Assembly: GCA_947846985.1 (NCBI GenBank)
Contig: CANTUZ010000012.1
Location: forward strand, 18,872,135 to 18,936,134
Length of the DNA: 64,000 nt
DNA from: Fratercula arctica
Lineage: Eukaryota > Chordata > Aves > Charadriiformes > Alcidae
Direction of reading: 5' to 3'
The notes below the pieces were generated by a model. It was not told the DNA's origin, ran no database searches, and saw only the letters and a list, made by a program, of their open reading frames with translations. Positions 11,300-25,200 of the stretch are shown here, one piece after another. The position numbers and the translations under genes are program-made. Position 1 is the first letter of the stretch. Every line of letters begins with the position of its first letter.

Positions 11300-14200
11300 G
11301 AACCTGCCCCTCAAAACTCTCTCTCCCTAGGGAGGCCTCTGGTCTGTCGAGCTCCTGGATCGCAGTTGGAAGTGAAGGTAACACTGCCAGTGTTGTGGTA
11401 AGGGTCTGCCACAGACCACCCAACTAAGTAAACTAAGAATTTTCAGATAAAGGAAACAAATTGCATCTAAAGTCATAAACGACAGCTAAAGCACGCCTAA
11501 AAATGGTAGCCTGGTTTTTCAGGTAGCAGGCTGATAAGCTAGTGCTGGTGCCAAAATAGCTATTCTGCAATAAAATACTGCTCTGCATCTTCTACTTCTG
11601 CCACTGCTGGAATGGTAACATTTCATTCAATAGCAGAAAGAGTGTATATTGACAAATGCTCAGATTGGGGTATGGCCCCTTGAAATGTCTAGGGAAGTCC
11701 TCTTCATGAGCCTTGCCTGGACACGTGGTCAACTGTACGCTGTTTGGGAGATTGCAGTATGTGGTTAGGAAGGGGATTTGGGGTGAAAGATGAGTTGTTG
11801 TAATGTGAAGTGGTGCTGTTAGGATATCTTGTTTCATGTCCACATCAAAAGTAATTTAGGCCTGCCTTCATCTGCAGTTTATACGTCATTAATAGCTATT
11901 TGTCCTGCAATAAAATGCTACAGTTCGCATTCAGGACTCCCTACCTTGCCATCATCTGGACATACTTTCTGACTGGGTTAATGCAAGCTCAAGATCTCTT
12001 GCTTTGGAAATAGGAGGTGACAGAGGAAAGGGCAAGAATTTATTCTCTCCCTTCTATATAACCGCATGTGCATTGCTAACAGTATGAAGTGTTACTCTTG
12101 CCCCTTCAAAAACTAATTCTAGCTTCCACCACTCCCTATTGTCATGATGACTTAAAGTCACAATGCCAGTGCTGCTCATGCTAATCTGATAAACCCTTTA
12201 TTTGCAACCTACAAGCCAGTTAAAGAGGATAATCAGTTCCTACCTCCAGACAGAAGGCTGAGTTCAGAGGAAAGGGAGATGGCCTCTAAACATAAATGAG
12301 TAGCAAGCCTATGATGACTGTGTTTGCCCAAAGCGGTCACCGCACTCAAGCAAGCAGGAATACCACTGATGGAGGTACAGGCCTAAAAAAAAAAAAAAAA
12401 AAAAGCTGCTTAAACAGGCTAAGTTTGTTAGCTACCTAACATTTAAAATGTGTACTAAATTCTGTCACGCTGTTAAGTTACCTTGATTGTTTGTGAAAAC
12501 AGCTGCGCTAATGTGTCATTTTTATACTTGTGTCCACACTAGTAGATTGTATCTACACGTAAATGAAGGCTAAGATAGTTAAAAGCTTTAAAAAGTTCCT
12601 CTGTCACTAATAAATGGAATATGTTAAATTTTTTACTGTCAACTATGACTTGGTCAGGCCAGAGGCAGAGTCAGTGATGTGCAAAGTTGTCCTCTTTTGT
12701 CTCTCAGAGAAACAGGATTAGTTGAACTGACAAAAGATTAGCAGGCAGATGGCACATCATGGAGGGCAAAGCACATTGTCAAAGCTCGTGGTAAAACAAT
12801 CTGCCCTGGGGATGGCTTGGCTTGGCACCCACTGGAACAGAAATTTAGAGCAGAAAATGAGAAAATCAAAATATAAGGAAGACAAAAAATTATTGTTGGC
12901 CTTCTCAATTTTTCTCAAATTTTCTTATTCATATGAGACATATAGAAGATTCTAAGTGTTCTGCAAAACGCTGAGAAACTTGTGGAAGGTATTTGCCGTA
13001 TACAAACAGGTTTGTCACGTGTAGACAGCACGGCCCTGGAGTACAAAGACAGTGGCAAACAGGACAGCTACGGTAGCGCAGGTGGAGCACTGAGCCAGGG
13101 TGTACTGAAGGATGTGCAGAAGGGCATGCAGCAATTTCATCCTGCAAAAGCCACTCAAAAGGGCCAGGTCCCCAGTTCTGATACTGCATCTGTATCTAAT
13201 ATCTGAAGATGATGTAGCTAAACTCCACAGGCAAAAGGTAGCGATGTATAAACTAAAAACAGACTTAATTCTTGTGGGAAAAAAATAGCTCCGTGGCTTG
13301 TACAAGAAATATGGCATAGCTTGGCCAAATACCTGCTTATAATAAGGCACATGATGGTTTCATCTTTGATCCTTCTTATATCCTAGATGGCTACTACTGT
13401 TCTGTGAATGCTGTGTCTAACCCATCACTGGGCTTCCATCAGCCTTTCTTTATAGGTAAGTGAAAGCTTGTGGTCAGCTCCAGGATTTCCAACCTTGGTT
13501 TTCCAATTTTTCTTAGGGGATGTTTTCTACCGATTCATTCTGATTACCGTTTGATTAAGGAATTTGATGACTGCTGTGATATAAACAATATTGGTTGCTT
13601 TGTTCCTGCCAAACTTTCTAATTTATCTAACTGGGCCAGTAGTTTACTGAGGTGCACTTCAGGGAAAGTCCTGCTGCAGCTAGTCTGATAGCGAGAAGCT
13701 GCGAAGGCTTCTTGCCTACAAAAAGGGTTATTAGCACGGTCTGATGCATAAAGAATTTGCTATATGCTAATCCTAGGGTTGGCGGTATGACTAATCTGAG
13801 CATGAGTGGAAGGCTCAGGCTTGGTAGGCATGATTCATATAATCCCACTGGAGCCTGCAGAGGTTACTGTCTGAACTGAATCATCAGCTTCTGATGTTGC
13901 TCCTCCTCTTCTTGCTCAAGAGAAGGAAGGAGCCTTAAACAGCCCAGCACCTTTTTCCCCAGCAGCCTGATAAAACTCCTGACCTTAAGTTTGTAGTAAC
14001 TGAGACAATGAGCAGGGATCATGAACAGCATGATTCAGCCTTGTCAGCTGATGTGGGTTGCTGATACTTCATTTGTGTTATTGGGAAGAGGAAGGTAGGC
14101 AGCTTTTTACAGCTACTTGAAGATGTTATCTTTAGTAGTAAAAAATAATTCAGGTAATGGGTTTGTGTCTTATTTAAACTTCCAAATGCATGAAAATGCA

Positions 14201-15530
14201 GTAATGGGCAATTCTTTATAACATTCCTTTCTGCTGCTTAAGATTTTTATTTGATTTTTTTTTTAAAGAAAAATTTAGAAGTGGTTGAAACCAGCATTGA
14301 TTCTGTCACTGCCTTCAACAGGGCTAGGATTCAACGTCAGTGTCTATATTTGTAAGTCTGAATTTAGAACAAGTAGGAGAAAGCATTTGGTATGTTGCAG
14401 ACAAAAATTGTCTACAAGCCATGTTCCATGCATAGTGAAATATTAGATATATTCCATCTATAGATATGCTTCTCCAATTATTTTTTTTAATAGCTCATTA
14501 AATTACATATCTTAGACTTAACAGATGCATGGTGTCTTTGTACCAGCTTCTACTTGCACTGCTAGACAGAGCAAAAAAAAATTCTTGGAAGTTAAGTTCT
14601 AATCCTCCAAACCCACCTGGACTAAACAGAAATGTTGGTCTTCATCAAATTCAAGTTACATCTGGCAAAATCCTCACCCAAAAAATGCAGGCAGTTGCAT
14701 ACAGGCCTACGTTATTAGCTGTGATTTTCATGTAGCCTCTGCAAGTCTCAAACCTGCCTACACCCTCTACTCTGAGAAGCAAAGGGTTTAGATCAAGGAG
14801 TAAAGGCGAGCAGGCTGCACAGTGAGTTGGATCAGGACTTGTCAGGATTTGACATGGCAAAGCTCAATTCTACTTTTCTTGTCATCAGCAACTCCTATGT
14901 CCATTTTTGTTATCTCCCAAAACTAATAAACTGTAATTTTTCATAACCTGCATGTTTATAATGTGTAAAATCAATTGCTTAATGGAGTTACGCTTTTTCT
15001 TACAGTTTTGGGTTACGTGAACCATTCTGATTCTAAAGTACCCTTTATCCTGCTTAATACACGGTTAATACAAGATAGGTGCTGACTGGAACCTTTCTCC
15101 TTATCCCAGCATCTGTGGCCTCACACGTGACTGCCTCCTTGCCTTGTGCATGTAGCAATTTTCAGCTAAGGGACAGGCATGGGATTGTTCAGCTTCTAGT
15201 GCCGGCCTTGGGTGGCTGAGACCTCAGTCCTAAACTAACTCTGTTGGAACAGAGTTAGTAATGATGATCCAACTTCCTCTACTAGCAAATTTATCTACTA
15301 AAATAAGTTTTAAAATTCATAAATTTTGGTGCTGGAGCTCAAAACTTGTATCTTTTTAAGAAATATTCACAGTAATAGCACGTAATAACCAGAAGTGAAA
15401 TACATCTACAAAATCGCCTTCAAACGGCTCACAGCGAAGCAGCAGTGAAAGAATGAAGAGTCTTGAGGAACGCTAAATGGCAACCACGCAGCCACACACC
15501 TCTGCCCTTCCTTTCACGTGTACATAAGGC
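11300..15530. other. BRDT-EPHX4 intergenic sequence
   Basis: No gene was recognised. It holds an A20 run at 12385-12404 and a short perfect hairpin at 15234-15259. Open frames around 12980-13350 and 14530-14860 lie in sequence of slightly higher GC, with no splice or family support. GC rises sharply after about 15530 into the EPHX4 CpG island. Confidence 0.6.
12385..12404. repeat. Poly-A tract (A20)
   Basis: Uninterrupted A20 in intergenic DNA; possible retroposon tail, but no body recognised. Confidence 0.8.
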
Positions 15531-15866
15531 GAGTGCGTGATCAGAGCGGGCGAAGCGACGGCCTGCGGGGACCCCTGCCAGGTGCCAGAGGTGGGACTGT
15601 CCCCCGTGCCCCAGCCGCGCTTCTCGCAATGACATTTCGGGTGAATTTTGGCGTTATTTGGCAGTTCTGCCAAAGCCCGCATCCCCGCTCCTTCGCTGCG
15701 GGGACGATTTCGCCACGAAATATTTTGGGGGGTGGGGGTGGAAGAGCCCTCCGCGGCCGAGCCGGTGGGGCCCGGCGGGGCCGGGGCGGCGGCAGCCGGG
15801 CGGGGCGGGCGGCGCGGCGCTGAGCCCGGCGGGGCGAGGGCCGCGGGGGGCCGCGGGGCGGGCGCG

Positions 15867-15901
15867 CCGCCGCTGCTGCTGCTGCCGCCGCCGCCGCCGC
15901 T
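15867..15901. repeat. (GCC/GCT)n trinucleotide repeat in the EPHX4 5' UTR
   Basis: A run of GCC and GCT triplets about 95 nt before the EPHX4 ATG, with further GGC and GGT triplets at about 15928-15987. Triplet runs of this kind are length-unstable in many genomes. Confidence 0.8.
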
Positions 15902-15993
15902 CCCGGTGCCTCCGCTCGGGCGGCTCCTGGCGGCGGCGGCGCTTCCCAGCCCCTCCCGGCCGGCGGGGACGGTGGTGGCGGCGGCGGGGCCCG

Positions 15994-16236
15994 ATGGCGA
16001 GACCCGGCGCTGCGTGCCCGCCGCCCGCCCGCCGGGTGATGGTGGCCGCCCGGGCGCTGCTGTTCTGGGCGCTGGTGTACAGCTACTGCGGGGTGTGCGC
16101 CTGCATCGCCGGGCTGCGGCTGCTCTGGAGCATCGGCCGGCGGCCGGGCGAGACCTTCCGCTGGGTGGTGCGGGAGAACCCCCCCGCCTGCCTCAACGAC
16201 CCCTCCCTGGGCACCCACTGCTACGTCCGGATCAAG
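15994..16236 (+). CDS. EPHX4: EPHX4 exon 1: membrane anchor
   Basis: 81 codons, from MARPG to THCYVRIK, donor GTGAGG. Contains the hydrophobic anchor (ALLFWALVYSYCGVCACIAG) and the conserved PPACLNDPSLGTHCYVRIK block. Confidence 0.95.
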
Positions 16237-19200
16237 GTGAGGGGGAGGGCGGAGGGGAGCCCGTCCCTCCCCTGCATGGCGCCCCGGAGCCTGCCCGCCC
16301 TCCCTGCATGCCCTCCTCTGCATCCTCCCGTGCCGGCGCCTGCCCCCGGGAAGTGGGGGGCCGTGCCCGGTCGGCCGGGAGCGACCGCAGGCCCGGCTGC
16401 CGTGGGGGAGTCCGGGGCTCGGTGGGCGGGCGAGGGGCTCGCCGGCCCCGGGTCTTTGCCAGCCCGCCCGGGGGTAGGTGCCCCGCCGCTCCCGCACCCT
16501 CCTCGTCCTCCTCTGCCGTGCCCTCCCCGCTGTTTACGGTTTGCCCGGTTGTGCCTGGGGGCCTCTTTTGTGCATCGGGGTCGCAGGGAAAACGTAGAGT
16601 CAAGAGATAAGTCCTGCCCCTAAGGTTTGTATCGTTAAAGCCACCACTCAGTTTTTATGCTTGTCTCAGGTCTGTGCTAGTGCTTTGCTCCTCCACCAAG
16701 AGCTCTAAATGAAGCTGTACTGGCTTAGGTTTTTTTGTGGTTACAGGTGAGCAAAGAAGGCACTGCAAATTTTGACAGGTGTTATTTTTAATAAAATGAA
16801 ACGAAGACCTCAGTTCTGAGGGATCTGTGCAGGTGATTTCATGCTAAGCTGTACTAATATAAATTCTTGAGCCTCCCAGTTTCACATGATTTGCTTGGGG
16901 TTGTTTTCCTATCATTAGGCGGCATGTGCATGGTTTTTTACTCATATGCCACATTTTTTTCCCCTATAGCACCGAGCAGTAAATGAATGGGTTGCTGGGG
17001 AGGTAAGGGGTGTGACAGCAATAAAAGAGCATTTGGGGGGAAATAGAATTGTCAATACAACAGGCTGTCACTCATGTTAGGAAATACAAAACCCTCTTGC
17101 CGTTGGGTAACAGCAGGCTAATGCATTACTTTCCAAACACATGTATCCTACAGATCTGTGCAGATCTCAGGAAAATGAAGAAAAAAGTGTGTTTCATAAA
17201 AGATGGCAACATCCTCTGTCTATTTCAGGGGGCAGGAAAAGGGACAGAAAGGAGCAACTGATAAGGTAGAGGATGGGCTTAGTTTGAGGCATATGACATT
17301 TAAACTGCTGCTGTACAAGTGGCGATGGAATTTGTTTGAGTAAAGAGGATGTCCTTAAAAGCAACAAATAAATTAAAATAAAAACATTGAAGGTAACTCC
17401 CTAGAGTATACTAACTGAAAGAAGCGGGACGGAGGAGAGCTTACACACTATTCACTAAATTGAGAAGAGGAACTGTGGAAGGAAACTGAGAAACTGCTAT
17501 TTTTTTAAAATATGAAAGGATCAAAGGCAGAGTGATATGGAGAACAGTGAAGATGATGCAATGGCCCTAAGATTTACTAGGAAGAGATCATTAAGTACTT
17601 AGAAACGCATAGGTACTTTTACCTCTAGGGACTTTAACTTCATTGTCAGAGGAGAAATACCGGTGTAATTTTGGGCAGAACTGAGCAAAAAGTCCGTTAC
17701 GTCCATAGTGAGTATAAAAAACCCAGGTATTCCCTTTTCAGAGCCCTTTCAAGAATCAAGACATAAGTTAATGGTTTTGTAGCTGGTTAGTGATTTAGCA
17801 GTGCCAAGGTAGCTCAGAGAATTTGAAGCATCTCTGGCAAGCAAAACTTTTCTTATGCGTTTGTGATCCTTGGCCTGATACAAGCTCTTGATGTACATAC
17901 AGCAAAGGCATGGGGCTTTTCTTCCCTCTTTAAAATAGGAGAGACAGTGCAGGCTCTGACATTTGTTCAGGAGCTCTACAGCCTTTCTTCCTGCAGTTTC
18001 CTTCACATGACTCCTAAACAGCACGTTGTATTTTGTGAGCTGACTCTTTCCCAACTTCTGTATCCGCTTCTGTGCCAGAATTCAGTCCCAGGTCCTAATT
18101 TCAGTTTATTTAAATTCTGCTGGATTTGACCTTGAATTAGTGTAAGTTTGTGTACATCCATTCATTTCAATGGTATTTCAGTGTTCAGCCACTGCACTGC
18201 TAACACTAAGTAACTTGCCTCCTGGTAATTCTCATAAGACCCATTTTCTTAAAAGGTGCATCAGAAATAGTGACTATAGATAGGGCAGAAAGAAGATTAT
18301 AACATTAAGGCTTTCTTTTCTGAGGCAAGTCTGGAAACCTTAAGCAATAAAAACAAGCAAAACCCACTTGCTTTCTAGTGACTTAATTTCGATTGCTTTT
18401 GGGTCTTAAGAATCCACACGGTCCTTTATTGTGCCAAAATGCAACATGATGGTTTTACATAGTTGCATAATCTTAAAAACTAAATGAAAGATTGCAAGTG
18501 TGTTTCAAGTATACTGTGTCTTAAGGCCTTTCTGTAAAGCATGTGACTGGTGTCTGTGTGAAAGCAAGGTGCTGGCTTCCACAGTAATCTGCATTTCCTA
18601 GTCACCCTGCCGGGCCGTGCTCTTTTAGAAAGGTTTGCGTGCTCATGGCTCACTGGCACATAGTCAACATAGCCTGACACGTATGAAGTTGATCCTGCCT
18701 GGAAGAAGCTGTGGCAGCTGTGGTGGGATACTCAGCATTGCCAGGGTGTAGCAGACACCCAGTCTTAGAATCACAGAGACTTCAGCTTCAAAACCTGACA
18801 ATTTGATATTTTTTTTTCGGGGGCAATACATTGTTTCTTAGTATATTGTCTGAAACCATATTCATTCTCAAACCCCAGTATAGCAGTTCTAACAAAAATA
18901 TGCAGCAATAAAAACACGCTTCTTTTTCTCTCGTTTTAGGATTCAGGCTTAAGATTCCACTATGTGGCTGCTGGAGAAAGGGGTAAACCACTCATGCTGC
19001 TGCTTCATGGCTTTCCAGAATTCTGGTAAAACTCCCTACGCACCTTTCTTGTGTGAAAGAGGCTGCTTTAGATACCTGAGAGTGATCCTCTCGGCTTAAG
19101 TAGCCCCAGCGTGATCCATTTTATGTATCTATGAGTACTAACTAATGGCACGAAATTTTAGTAGGGAACAAACTATTGAAACAGTTTTTAACTGCAGCAT

Positions 19201-22200
19201 CCACAAAAAATTCCTGCAGGCTGACACAAACCAACCACCTTTTTTGCATTGTCAATCCATTTTTCCCCAAGTATGTACACTTTTTTTTCAAACTCTTGGG
19301 GAGGAACTTATTCAAGTAATTTCCTGTTTGGATAACAGTTGTACTAATATGGCTAAACTTATGAATTATAGCAGAGGGTGTTAAAATGAGGATCCGCTAT
19401 ATGTTAAGTGCAATACGGATTGCTGCATTTATTAAAAATGCTATACATTAATTCTTAACTGGGGGAGCGGAAGAAGAACTATGAGTTTTATAGGCAGCCT
19501 AATTTCAGAATGCTACTCAGGGAAAAAGGTTCTATTATTAGTTCGTCATAAGATGAATGATGAATCAAACTGAATCCTAAATGTTTGTTTATAACAGTGA
19601 AAAGCAGTCATGTGTCTAATGATCTAAGCACATTGCTTGGGCTGTCATTGCCAGGTTTAACTAGTGAAGCATGGCTTACAGGAAAAACAGTAAGGGAATA
19701 GTGGAAGTGTCAATGCCAGTAATTCAGCAAGTTAAACGATCCTTTTCCTTTCCAAACTCAGATATGGAGCTAGGGCTCCACTGTTGGAACTGTGATCTTT
19801 CAAGCTGGACTCAGGTCATACCATGATAAATTGACCCAGGTAAAACAGAGGTCAGTCCTCTTCCCTGAGCAATTTCCTGTAGATACTAATGGCCTTGAGG
19901 ATTGTGGTAGAAAGTCATATTTATTTTAAGATAAATTTTCAATGAAGTAGATTGTTCTAAAAATAAATTGCTATCTAAAAGGATTAAAACTGTAAACTTT
20001 GATTAAAAAGACAGACAGATGGGGGGATGCGTATTCTATGCAAACATTATGCATACCTTGCATAATGCGTATTCTAACACAATAAGACAGCTGAGACTAC
20101 AGCTCATTTCCCCTACACTGGGAATAGTAATGAAAAATTTAGCATTTCATGTACATATCCTACTGAGATCTGGTATATTATTTTTAAAAAGGAGAAAGCT
20201 ATTCTTACAGTTTAGAATGGTGAGTGACAGTTAATATATTGTATTATCTGACCATTCAAAAGGAACGAATGAGAAACTGTTATATAGGTCACTGGGACCA
20301 CCAGTAGCGTAGTTTATATAACTGTTTTTGAAAAGAAGACTACATGCCAATAGTCTATAAAATAGTATGCTACCCGTACCGATGTTGATTTGTTAATTCA
20401 ATCAGTGGAGATTTTTTAATGCAAGAGTAGAGATTGTTCTGAGAGCACAAGACAAAATAATCACAATGGAAGAACTATTTAATGCAGCATCAAATTTGTA
20501 TCGTTTGGCTAGCAAAAAAAAAAAAAAAAAAAAACCAAACCAAAAAAAGGGATATGACTCACTCTTAATTGTAACAAGTCCTCTGCCTTCAAATGTCTTA
20601 AGGTTATAAGTAGGACAACTATAACCAGACAATACTGACCTTAGTGAGTGATTGAGACTGTCTGAAGATGAAAGATCATTTAAGAATATAATGCACCAGA
20701 GCCGTGAAGTGCTTTAGGTGCGTAAGAACTTGAAAATTACTATCAATGTTGTGGGAAGACAATAATATTCTAAGTTGGGCATGTGTTGACAGCTGGGTAC
20801 CTATAAGACTTGTGTGTGAGCTGTGAAATTTTGTACAAGCTGCCTTTCAGAAATAACATGATCAGAAAGTGACAAAATAGCTTCCATTATTCAACCTTAT
20901 GAAAACGAAAGCATTCACCAACATTTCCAAATTCTGCTTGCAAAGCAGTTACATTTCATATGTGGTAAAATGATTTCTTTTAATAGAAAACCTGTCCTTT
21001 TGGTAGGTTAGACACTTGGTGATCGATGGGCTGTTGTGAAAACAGAAGATGAGGATAGCAAGTAGACGTTTTCTGAAAATGAAAATAGTTTATTTATTTA
21101 TTTATGGGCCTCGTCGTTCCTTCTTACTGAAGTATATAGGATAGCTACAACAGTTACCATGGCAAATTCAGCTTCCAAGTCATTGTATAATGCCTTTAAA
21201 AATTTCATTCCTGGAGATCTCAGCTAAATCTTGCATTTGCATTATATGGCACTGAAATGAAAAAGTTCTGACTTTCTGGTTTTTTCTGTCTTTTTTTCTG
21301 TTCTGTTTATATTAATACAAATTTCTATAATTAATGAGTGTTACTGTAATATTAAGTAATTAAGTTCAAAATCCCTAATAGGCAAAGCTAAAGAGAAAGA
21401 GCCAATGGCCTGATATAGACACTGAATTAAGGTAGAATTCTGTGCATCGCTCTTGCGTTTGCTGATGATCCGTATGTTATAAATCATTTATCTGAGATTG
21501 TTGAAACAAGAGCAGAAGTAAATGCTAGGTCCTATCACAGAGGGGTGCAGCCATTATTATATATGCCTAGAAGGATCATGTGTTTCGTATATCTTTCTAT
21601 TACAATATAAGATCAGGTCCTGTCTGTCTTGGTACGGGCTATTCTGAAATTTATTTGGTTTCAATAACAGTTGAAGGGCAGGTAGTTCTTGTGGGATGAG
21701 ACCCACCATTTTCTTGGTATTTTTGCTTCATGACACATATCTAGTCACTACATGCTGTTACAGAATGAGGAATAGCCCATGCCTTTGCCCAAGTTCTTAG
21801 TTTTAATGTGTGTAATGTTATCCCTCCTTTCCATAGAAACAACAAGCAATGAGATACTTTGTGTAGTACCAACACATTGAGAGATTGTTCTGGAGTAATT
21901 CTGGTAGTACAGAGACACAGATGAAAGTGTACATAATACAAATCATATAAACTTCACCAAGTTCATTTGTTATTCATTGTATTTCTTTCTTTGGTTTATT
22001 TAGTGTATTAATTATCTGACATTCCTTTTCTAAAAAGAAAAAAAACAATCCAAAACATGCCTTGAGGCATTTTTCCCTACTCCATCAAAATGTTTGTGTG
22101 AGCAAGCCAGAGAGAAGAGACAGCTTTTCAGACCTTACTTTTTTGATGATACTACGGCTCCAAGGATAAAACAGAATAGTCCTCTGTGTGCTCTGGTTTA

Positions 22201-25200
22201 TTCCTGCTTATTTTGCAGCAAAGCGACCATGCCGGAGTCCAGGAACTGTTGAAACACCCAGGCTCTGGCCATGCCCCCTTTCTGGCTGCTGCACTTCCTT
22301 ACTGGGGAATTCAAGAGGGGAGCACAAAACTACTATAGCCACAAAGGACCATCAACATACCACAGAGAGAAAAAAATAATCTCATTGCAAACAAAGCCAT
22401 GCTAATTTACCCTCAGCTATTTGGGAGCAAAAGCGTTGAGTGCATTTTGGTATCATACTGCTTGACCTTGTAACTCCAACTTTTTTTTCCCCTTTGTTAG
22501 GTATTCTTGGCGCCATCAGTTGCGGGAATTTAAAAGTGAATATCGAGTGGTGGCCCTGGATTTGAGAGGTTATGGAGAAACAGATGCTCCTTCTCACAAA
22601 GAAAATTACAAGTTAGATTGCCTGATAACAGATATAAAGGATATTTTGGAATCTCTAGGTGCGTTAGTAAAAGACAAACTACTCAGCCCATAAAGATCTA
22701 GCACTGATGATTTGGTTTTTTTAAACTGCATTCTCTTTAATATATACACATTACAGATATGTATAGATAGAAATCTAAGGATACTCATATTTTATGGACT
22801 ATTGTAAGTGGAAAAGGTTTCTTTTCTAATTATGATGTGTATGCCAGTATAAACAATATGTAAAGATGAGGTTAAAAAAAAGCTTCCCTATATGCTGTGA
22901 AATCCAGCAGTACATACCTGCGGTCTTTTTCCTTAAGAAGGTCTTCACTTACTCCTAACCAGTGCACTTTGTGGATAATGCTCTGAATTGGAGTCTAATA
23001 GCACTTGCAGAGCAATGAATTTAAATCAGGTGACATTTTTCTTTTACAAACAAGTTAGAATAAATATTGTGGGCTTTATGAATATGATGACAGTACATCT
23101 GCTGTATTAAAAAAAAATCCCAAAATACTACTCCTGCACAGTAGTCATCGCTCAAGAGCTGAATCACTCAGTCTTATACAACAGTGAGAAGAACAGAAGG
23201 GAGAACAAGAGACACATTGCTTCTGGTGGCAAATACCCAGTGTAACAGTCTCGAGCTGAAGTGAGTCTGCAAAATTTGCCCTTCCAGTTCCTTTTGAAGC
23301 GGAGCTGTTCTGGCGATGAATTGTAACACCTAGCAAAGGGTATTTCCCTTCCCTCCCAATAGCAGGACAAGGGATTACTCTACGGATAGTGAAACAACTT
23401 CCTGCATTTCACATGAAGAAATAGTAAAGCAGTGATTCCACTTCTAAGGTTTGAATTTAGGATTTGCTTTGCTTGTGGTGTTTGAACATTGACAAAAGAT
23501 TGGGCAGGCAGTCCCCACGCTGTGTTTACATTTTCCAGCTTTTGCTGGTTCTGTTAATCTCCATGGTAGTGCCATGGTTATGCTTGATAAGTGTTCTCAT
23601 CATAATTCAATTTCATAGGGATTTAAATTTTTTTGGAAGAACTATTTCTGAGCCTTTTGTAATCGTTGTTTGTTCTAATCCCAAGTTAAATTCTTTTGGA
23701 GAACCTGATTGTATCGGAAGTGCTCCAAAAGATTTCTATTCAAGAGCGGTTATAAGGTACTTTGACAACTGTGTTCAAATTTATGTCAGTATTCTAAACA
23801 GTTTGGCTTTTATATGTTTAATTTGTAGTGTAGCTCAGTATTACAATCCTCAATGAGGAGGGTGATGGTATCTGACACAATAGTATGTATTCCATCAGTG
23901 GTTAAAGGAGGAATGGTTATGCTTTCAAAAACACAGTCATTATTTTTGTCCCCCCTTTTATTGCTGTTAAATTACCATTTTTATCGAAGGAAGAATAAGT
24001 ACATGAATGCCGAGAACTTTAAAAATTGCCATCAATTGCATATGGAGAAAAGCTACAGGCCTACTAAGTATATAAATGTGTGTATTTATGTGTATATATA
24101 TACACTATGTACATATGACTATTAAGTATAACACCCACTTTTTGCATAATGATGATGTTCAGTGCTTAGATAACCTCCCATATTCAGAGAAATTCATAAG
24201 GATTCGTTTTGTTCAGGAAGGGCTCAGGAGATTGCTCTATCTTTCTGTCTGCAATTTCAAACTCTAAACTCCCTAAACGTGACGAATGTACGTGCATTAG
24301 AATGACTGCAAGTTTTATTGTATATCTGACCCTACATTGGCCAAGATGTGAATAGGGTAGTCATTTGGATACCAACTGACTTTAGTTTGACAGTGAGGTA
24401 GGATAGTTAAAGTGGAATTAAAGTTCAATTAAATAATTCTAATTATTTGTTAATTTTTTAACTATAATAGTGCACTATTTTTTCTGGCCATTAGTAATGG
24501 AAGCAGTGCAATATTAAATAGTTACATTAATAAATGTGCTGGACCACCTATTTTGCCCAATAATGATTTTATTGTATGTGATAATTTGTATGGATACAAA
24601 TTCCACTGAAATAAAAGCACAAATCTGTGTTTATGTGGTAGGATACAACAAGTGTGTGTTGATTGGCCATGACTGGGGAGGAATGATCGCTTGGTTAGTG
24701 GCTATATGTTACCCTGAAATGGTGACTAAGCTGATTGTGGTTAATTTCCCTCATCCTTCTGTGTTTACAGGTGAGTTTTATATTAGTCTTTGTTAATGCA
24801 GAGTATCTGCATTCTCATTAAGATTGTGTTTGCTTTGAGGTTGCTAAAGAATAAGCAACTGCTTGCCCCTTTAGATGTTCAGTTGCCAGTACTCGGTGCC
24901 TCTCATAATCTGGACTGTATTTTATGAAGCAGTAAGGTATCGAGTGTTTGACTTTGAGAAATAATTTATTGTAGGAGGTGGGAGTGCTTGCAACCAAACT
25001 TACTGATGTTTTTCTTAATCCTTGAAGGTCCACAAATATAATTTTCATATACATGAATCTGTTTTACACCACTTTGGCAGGATAAAAATTGCTGAACAGG
25101 GGTATATGTTGCACTACACCTAGGTTAAGGCCTTTCTGCATTATTAAATCTGCATAAAACAGCCTTCATATAAATGTGAATCAGACATTAGAATTTAATC

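Larger units (their letters stand above)
15540..16560 (+). promoter_or_regulatory. EPHX4: CpG-island promoter of EPHX4
   Basis: GC content jumps from AT-rich to very GC- and CpG-rich over about 1 kb, covering the presumed 5' UTR, exon 1 and the start of intron 1. GC boxes (GGGCGGGGCGGG type) lie around 15798-15810. No TATA box was seen, and the transcription start is not determinable. Confidence 0.85.

Noticed and set aside
12982..13350. Overlapping open frames in the BRDT-EPHX4 gap
   Set aside because: No homology recognised and no promoter or splice signals; likely chance in a patch of higher GC.
15541..16610. Open frames of about 320 codons on both strands around EPHX4 exon 1
   Set aside because: They are artefacts of very GC-rich CpG-island DNA, where stop codons are rare. 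Only the frame with the EPHX4 N-terminus has family support.
23464..23856. 130-codon open frame in EPHX4 intron 3, partly hydrophobic
   Set aside because: A few frames of this length are expected by chance in 64 kb of six-frame translation. No family resemblance and no compatible splice sites.
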